Shown here: positions 60,928 to 64,000 of the stretch, in pieces
Numbering within the stretch: position 1 is the first letter of the stretch
Layout: every line of letters starts with the position of its first letter
Assembly (NCBI GenBank): GCA_934725015.1
Contig: CAKVAS010000005.1
Span: forward strand, 1-64,000
DNA from: an uncultured Bacteroidales bacterium
GTDB taxonomy: Bacteria > Bacteroidota > Bacteroidia > Bacteroidales > UBA932
Length of the DNA stretch: 64,000 nt
Reading direction: 5' to 3'
Translations under genes and position numbers: made by a program
The notes under the pieces: generated by a model
The model's database searches: none
What the model saw: the letters and a program-made list of their open reading frames with translations, nothing else
What the model was told of the DNA's origin: nothing

Positions 60928-61755
60928 ATGAATTTGTACTACACAATTATGACCGTCATGGCAGTTCTCGCTGTCTTCGTGTTCATAATGCTCTTTTACT
61001 TCAAGGCAGGCTACGGCTACCTTTCCAACAGCAAGTGGGGTCCGACGCTTCCCAACAAGGCCGCGTGGATAATCATGGAGGCGCCGTCCTTCTTCTACCT
61101 GCTGTTCTACACGCTCAAGTTCGCGCTTGACGGGCCGGGAGCGGGCCAGGGCATCGACGGCATCGTGAACGGCAACTGCACGGGAGTGCTATACTTCATG
61201 GCCGGGCTGTTCCTTCTGCACTATTTCCAGCGCTCGTTCATATTCCCTCTGCTGATGAGGGGAAAGAGCACGACTCCGATTGCGATAATGCTCATGGGCA
61301 TGGTTTTCAACACCGTAAACGCCTTTCTCATAGCCGGCTGGATTTTCGGAATCCCCGGGCTCATGGAGGCCCAGGCTCCTGAAGGGTTCTACACGAGAGC
61401 ATGGTTCCGCGACCCGCGTTTCATCATCGGAACGGTCATTTTCTTCACCGGGATGGCGATAAACCTCAACTCGGATCACGTCATCCGCCATCTTCGCAAG
61501 CCGGGCGACACGAAGCACTATATTCCGAAAAAAGGTATGTACAAATATGTCACGAGCGCGAACTACTTCGGGGAACTCGTGGAATGGATCGGATACGCGA
61601 TACTCACGTGGTCGCCGGCGGGCCTGCTCTTCGCGGTGTGGACGTTCGCGAACCTCGGGCCGAGGGCGAAGTCGCTGACGGAAAAATACGAGGAGGAGTT
61701 CGGTGAGGAATATACCTCCCTGCACAAAAAGAATCTTATACCATATATATGGTGA
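60928..61755 (+). CDS. steroid 5-alpha-reductase family membrane protein
   Basis: A 275-residue integral membrane protein with six to seven hydrophobic helices. The C-terminal half carries the steroid 5-alpha-reductase signature: NLNSDHVIRHLRKPGDT, HYIPKKGMYKYVTSANYFGE, LVEWIGYAILTWS, and the end YTSLHKKNLIPYIW. Length and motif order match eukaryotic SRD5A1/2 and their gut Bacteroidetes counterparts (5AR), which reduce the delta-4 bond of 3-oxo steroids with NADPH. The neighbouring OYE-type reductase supports a steroid or bile-acid role. ATG 60928 is chosen over the TTG two codons upstream. Confidence 0.85.
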   Translation: MNLYYTIMTVMAVLAVFVFIMLFYFKAGYGYLSNSKWGPTLPNKAAWIIMEAPSFFYLLFYTLKFALDGPGAGQGIDGIVNGNCTGVLYFMAGLFLLHYFQRSFIFPLLMRGKSTTPIAIMLMGMVFNTVNAFLIAGWIFGIPGLMEAQAPEGFYTRAWFRDPRFIIGTVIFFTGMAINLNSDHVIRHLRKPGDTKHYIPKKGMYKYVTSANYFGELVEWIGYAILTWSPAGLLFAVWTFANLGPRAKSLTEKYEEEFGEEYTSLHKKNLIPYIW

Positions 61756-61849
61756 TTTGAATATCTTTTGGGTCTATATTTATTCTTTCATCGGTCACAT
61801 AGGATTTGAATATCTTTTTGGTCTATATTTATTCTTTCATCGGTCACAT
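61754..61849 (+). repeat. 49-bp tandem duplication
   Basis: The unit starting GATTTGAATATCTTTTGGGT begins at 61754 and repeats with one change from 61803. It includes ATTCTTTCATCGGTCACATA near its end. Confidence 0.92.
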
Positions 61850-61918
61850 ACCCCGGTATGCTCCCTCTTCAAGAATAAATCTATCCTCAAAAATCTGATT
61901 CAAATCATCTAAGGAATG

Positions 61919-61984
61919 ATTGAGATAATTTGATTGAGATAATTTGATTGAGATAATTTGATTGAGATAATTTGATTGAGATAA
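61919..61984 (+). repeat. 14-bp tandem repeat (4 full copies plus a partial)
   Basis: ATTGAGATAATTTG is repeated from 61919 with an exact 14-base period, then a partial copy ATTGAGATAA leads to the next gene's ATG at 61995. Each unit contains ATAATTTG, one position from the promoter consensus. Confidence 0.95.
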
Positions 61985-61994
61985 AATACAAAAT

Positions 61995-63254
61995 ATGAGT
62001 GAGATATTTACACCGTATAAGCTCGGACCGATAGAGCTCCGCAACAGGACGATACGTTCGGCGGCGTTCGAGGGGATGGGCAAGGACAACGCCCCGACCG
62101 AGGAGCTTTTCAACTACCACAAGGCCGTGGCGCACGGCGGCATCGGGATGACGACCGTGGCGTATGCTGCGGTGTGCCGGAGCGGAATCAGCTTCGACTC
62201 GCAGCTTTGGATGCGCGAGGAGATTGTTCCGGAACTCAAAAGGCTCACCGACGCTGTTCATGAGGAGGGCGCGAAGGCAAGCATCCAGCTCGGCCACTGC
62301 GGCAACATGACCCACAGGCGCACCTGCGGGCAGACACCTATCGGTGCAGTCAACGGATTCAACCTCTATTCCCCCACCTTCTACAGGAAGATGAAGCAGG
62401 AGGACATAGATTTCGTCGTGAAGTCCTACGGGGACGCTGTCAGGCTCGCGATGAAGGCCGGCTTTGACGCGGTGGAGATTCACGCCGGACACGGCTACCT
62501 CATCTCGCAGTTCCTTTCGCCCTACACCAATCATCGCCACGACCGTTACGGCGGAAGCCTCGACAACCGCATGAACTTCATGCGCGAGTGCATCCGCGAG
62601 GTGGTGAAGGCAGCGGACGGCAAGATTGCGGTGACTGCGAAGCTCAACACCCGCGACGGGTTCAGGGGCGGTCAGGAGGTCGATGAGCTGATTGAGGTGG
62701 CGAAGGAGCTGCGCAGGCTCGGGGTCGATGCCATCACGCTCTCCGGAGGCTTCGTGAGCCGCGCCCCGATGTATGTGATGCGCGGGGAGTTTCCGACCAA
62801 GGCCATCGCGCACTATATGCCTAAGTCCTTCTGGTGGCTGAAGATAGGCCTGCACCTCGGTGCATGGGCAGTCTGCCCTCCGGTGACGTTCAAGCACCTC
62901 TTTTTCATGGAGGACGCGCTCAAGTTCAAGGCTGCGATGCCGGACTATCCGTTCATCTACGTCGGAGGCGTCACCACCGGCGATGACGCGCGGAAGGTGC
63001 TCAAAAACGGCTTCCCGCTTTTCCAGATGGGACGCGCCGTGCTCGAAGACCCTGACTTCGTGAACAAGCTCAAGGCCGACGAGAACCACTGCAGCGGCTG
63101 CACGCACTCAAACTTCTGCATCGGCCGTATGTACACGCTCTCTGCCCAGTGCCATAAGCACTGCGTGGACATCACCCCGGCCCTCGAACGCGAAGTTCAC
63201 CGCATCGAGGCCCGCAACGACCGCCGCGAGCGCAAGGCGGGGTATAAAGAGTAA
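61995..63254 (+). CDS. old yellow enzyme-family NADH:flavin oxidoreductase, possible steroid/bile-acid reductase
   Basis: A 419-residue FMN-binding TIM barrel of the OYE/2,4-dienoyl-CoA reductase group: YKLGPIELRNRTIRSAAFEG, QLGHCGNMTHRR, the catalytic-site HAGHGYLISQFLSPYTNHR, DRYGGSLDNRMNF, and the phosphate site YVGGVTTGDDA and FQMGRAVLEDPDF. A cysteine group near the end (CSGCTHSNFC) resembles, but does not exactly match, the iron-sulfur motif of BaiCD-type enzymes. The C-terminal pyridine-nucleotide domain of those is absent. Next to a 5-alpha-reductase gene it recalls the 5BR/5AR pair of gut Bacteroidetes. Confidence 0.85.
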   Translation: MSEIFTPYKLGPIELRNRTIRSAAFEGMGKDNAPTEELFNYHKAVAHGGIGMTTVAYAAVCRSGISFDSQLWMREEIVPELKRLTDAVHEEGAKASIQLGHCGNMTHRRTCGQTPIGAVNGFNLYSPTFYRKMKQEDIDFVVKSYGDAVRLAMKAGFDAVEIHAGHGYLISQFLSPYTNHRHDRYGGSLDNRMNFMRECIREVVKAADGKIAVTAKLNTRDGFRGGQEVDELIEVAKELRRLGVDAITLSGGFVSRAPMYVMRGEFPTKAIAHYMPKSFWWLKIGLHLGAWAVCPPVTFKHLFFMEDALKFKAAMPDYPFIYVGGVTTGDDARKVLKNGFPLFQMGRAVLEDPDFVNKLKADENHCSGCTHSNFCIGRMYTLSAQCHKHCVDITPALEREVHRIEARNDRRERKAGYKE

Positions 63255-63302
63255 AAAGTAATAACACCTCTGGTTCAAAGGCGCTTGAGCGCCGTGCGAA
63301 GA

Positions 63303-63377
63303 ACAACGAAGCGTCGGACTCGTGCGATAGTGCGCACGGAGCACGACTTCCCCTTCGAGGGGACGGGAGGGGTCAAA
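63303..63377 (+). repeat. dispersed type II repeat
   Basis: GTGCGATAGTGCGCACGGAG then CTTCCCCTTCGAGGGGACGG and GAGGGGTCAAA. It is nearly identical to the insert at 25217-25297 (opposite strand). It contains two hairpins, GTGCG-CGCAC and CCCCT-TCG-AGGGG. A shorter copy lies near 29974. Confidence 0.8.
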
Positions 63378-63381
63378 ATAA

Positions 63382-63725
63382 CAGGTAAATCGCTTCTGTC
63401 GCGCCCGAAAGGGTGAGGAAAGTCCGGGCAGGAAAGGGCATCCCGCAGTGGAAAGCACTGATGGAGGTAACTTTATGACCGTCGTAACAGAAAATAACCG
63501 CTGCATCGGAGGCACGGGCACGCCTACGGGAACGGCCCGACCGCAGCAAGGGTGAAAACGTGAGGCAAGAGCTCACGACCGGTCGCGGCGACGCGCCCGG
63601 GGTACGGGTCCGGGACCTGCAAGACCAAATATATCGGTAATCAAGGGCTGCCCGCCCGCTGCCGAGGGGTAGGTTGCGAAGATAAATGACAGATTAAAAC
63701 AGAACCCGGCTTACGGATTTGCCTG
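63382..63725 (+). ncRNA. rnpB: RNase P RNA, class A
   Basis: The universally conserved GAGGAAAGTCCGGGC is at the 5' side and ACAGAACCCGGCTTACGG at the 3' side. The ends CAGGTAAATC and GATTTGCCTG pair as P1 (one G-U). The ~344-base length is normal. It processes tRNA precursors, including the two in this window. A very stable terminator follows. Confidence 0.95.
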
Positions 63726-63767
63726 GCACTGAAAAAGGACAGCGAAAAGCTGTCCTTTTTCAGTGCC
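63725..63767 (+). terminator. terminator of rnpB
   Basis: GGCACTGAAAAAGGACAGC and its exact complement form a 19-pair stem with a GAAAA loop; the descending arm contains TTTTT. Confidence 0.88.
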
Positions 63768-63782
63768 GAAACTTCCTAACCC

Positions 63783-63816
63783 ATGTCGGCTGCAGCCGAC
63801 ATCCCCTATTAGGGGA
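63783..63816. other. two adjacent palindromes after rnpB
   Basis: ATGTCGGCTGCAGCCGACAT (63783-63802) is a perfect 20-base palindrome and is followed at once by CCCCTATTAGGGG. The rest of the gap to 63937 shows no gene. Confidence 0.6.
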
Positions 63817-63937
63817 ATGCGCCCTCCATTTCATCCCGGTCGGCGACTCCGTTCCTCCGTTCCTCCGTTATACTCCGTCACTCCATCGCGGCTCATGCCG
63901 CCCTGCCGCTGTCCTTTTTTAATGCGGAAAAAATTCC

Positions 63938-63945
63938 TAACTTTG
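63938..63945 (+). promoter_or_regulatory. TAnnTTTG box before the last gene
   Basis: TAACTTTG ends seven bases before the ATG at 63953, implying a very short leader. Confidence 0.65.
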
Positions 63946-63952
63946 GGGCGGA

Positions 63953-64000
63953 ATGATGGATGACAAGGAAATCATAAGACAGATCAGAGATGGGGAGGAC
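63953..64000 (+). CDS. start of a probable ECF sigma factor gene (3' end outside window)
   Basis: Sixteen codons are visible: MMDDKEIIRQIRDGED. The pattern IIxxIRxGED is common at the N-terminus of Bacteroidetes ECF-type sigma-70 factors, where it precedes the region 2 helices. With so few residues the call is tentative. The first or the second ATG may be the start. Confidence 0.45.
   Translation, partial: MMDDKEIIRQIRDGED

Noticed and set aside
61905..63107. 400-residue minus-strand frame opposite the OYE gene
   Set aside because: It is antisense to a well conserved enzyme and its end is the translated 14-bp repeat.

Overview
The window is GC-rich chromosomal DNA from a member of the Bacteroidales (Bacteroidota), most likely a gut commensal. 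The evidence is repeated TAnnTTTG promoter boxes, SusC/SusD with a hybrid two-component system, glycine-lipid synthases (GlsA/GlsB), a NusB-YajC-YbbR-DUF5606-RimO block, a Pur-alpha-like DUF3276 protein and many lipoproteins with a Bacteroidetes-type lipobox. The genus cannot be fixed from the sequence alone.

Left part (1-12.4 kb): the end of an RHS polymorphic toxin with an AT-rich nuclease-like tip, a candidate immunity gene, the remnant of a second toxin tip and a WYL regulator; then an exported S9 peptidase, the anaerobic glycerol-3-phosphate dehydrogenase operon glpABC, and the two acyltransferases for glycine lipids. From 12.4 to 23 kb lies housekeeping: lipoprotein, rimO, DUF5606, ybbR, yajC and nusB on the minus strand from a divergent promoter shared with the DUF3276 gene, then dsbD, RNase Y, a 6S-like RNA and zapA. 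From 23 to 26.3 kb a purine-salvage run encodes an MTA/SAH-deaminase-type amidohydrolase and two tandem purine nucleoside phosphorylases that differ at the base-recognition Asn (Asn to Asp at residue 236). tRNA-Val and tRNA-Ala follow, each preceded by a copy of the same ~90-bp repeat.

Middle part (27-38.5 kb): NhaC antiporter, an APH-fold sugar or small-molecule kinase, a TonB-dependent receptor under a TPP riboswitch (thiamin uptake), glutaminyl cyclase whose 3' end has been overwritten by a dispersed repeat, a broken DUF4143 ATPase that has lost its Walker A, pyrG, and an intact DUF4143 ATPase behind a 33-bp tandem repeat.

Right part (38.5-64 kb): a complete polysaccharide utilisation locus (susC, susD, BNR-propeller hydrolase, FISUMP lipoprotein, DUF5107-TPR protein and a clan GH-A hydrolase, with a divergent hybrid two-component regulator and an SGNH esterase-FISUMP fusion). 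Beside it is the scar of a second, paralogous locus from which susC, susD and the 5' ends of both flanking genes have been deleted. It is followed by a steroid 5-alpha-reductase-like gene and an old-yellow-enzyme reductase, a pairing that resembles the bile-acid/steroid ring A reduction genes of gut Bacteroidetes; they are separated by short tandem repeats. RNase P RNA and the start of a probable sigma factor gene end the window.

The intergenic DNA is rich in dispersed and tandem repeats: at least three interspersed families, plus arrays of period 14, 22, 33, 36 and 49 bp. The items I would check first are the deleted PUL scar, the purine phosphorylase pair, the steroid reductase pair with its variable-number repeat, and the 22-bp array inside a palindromic element.
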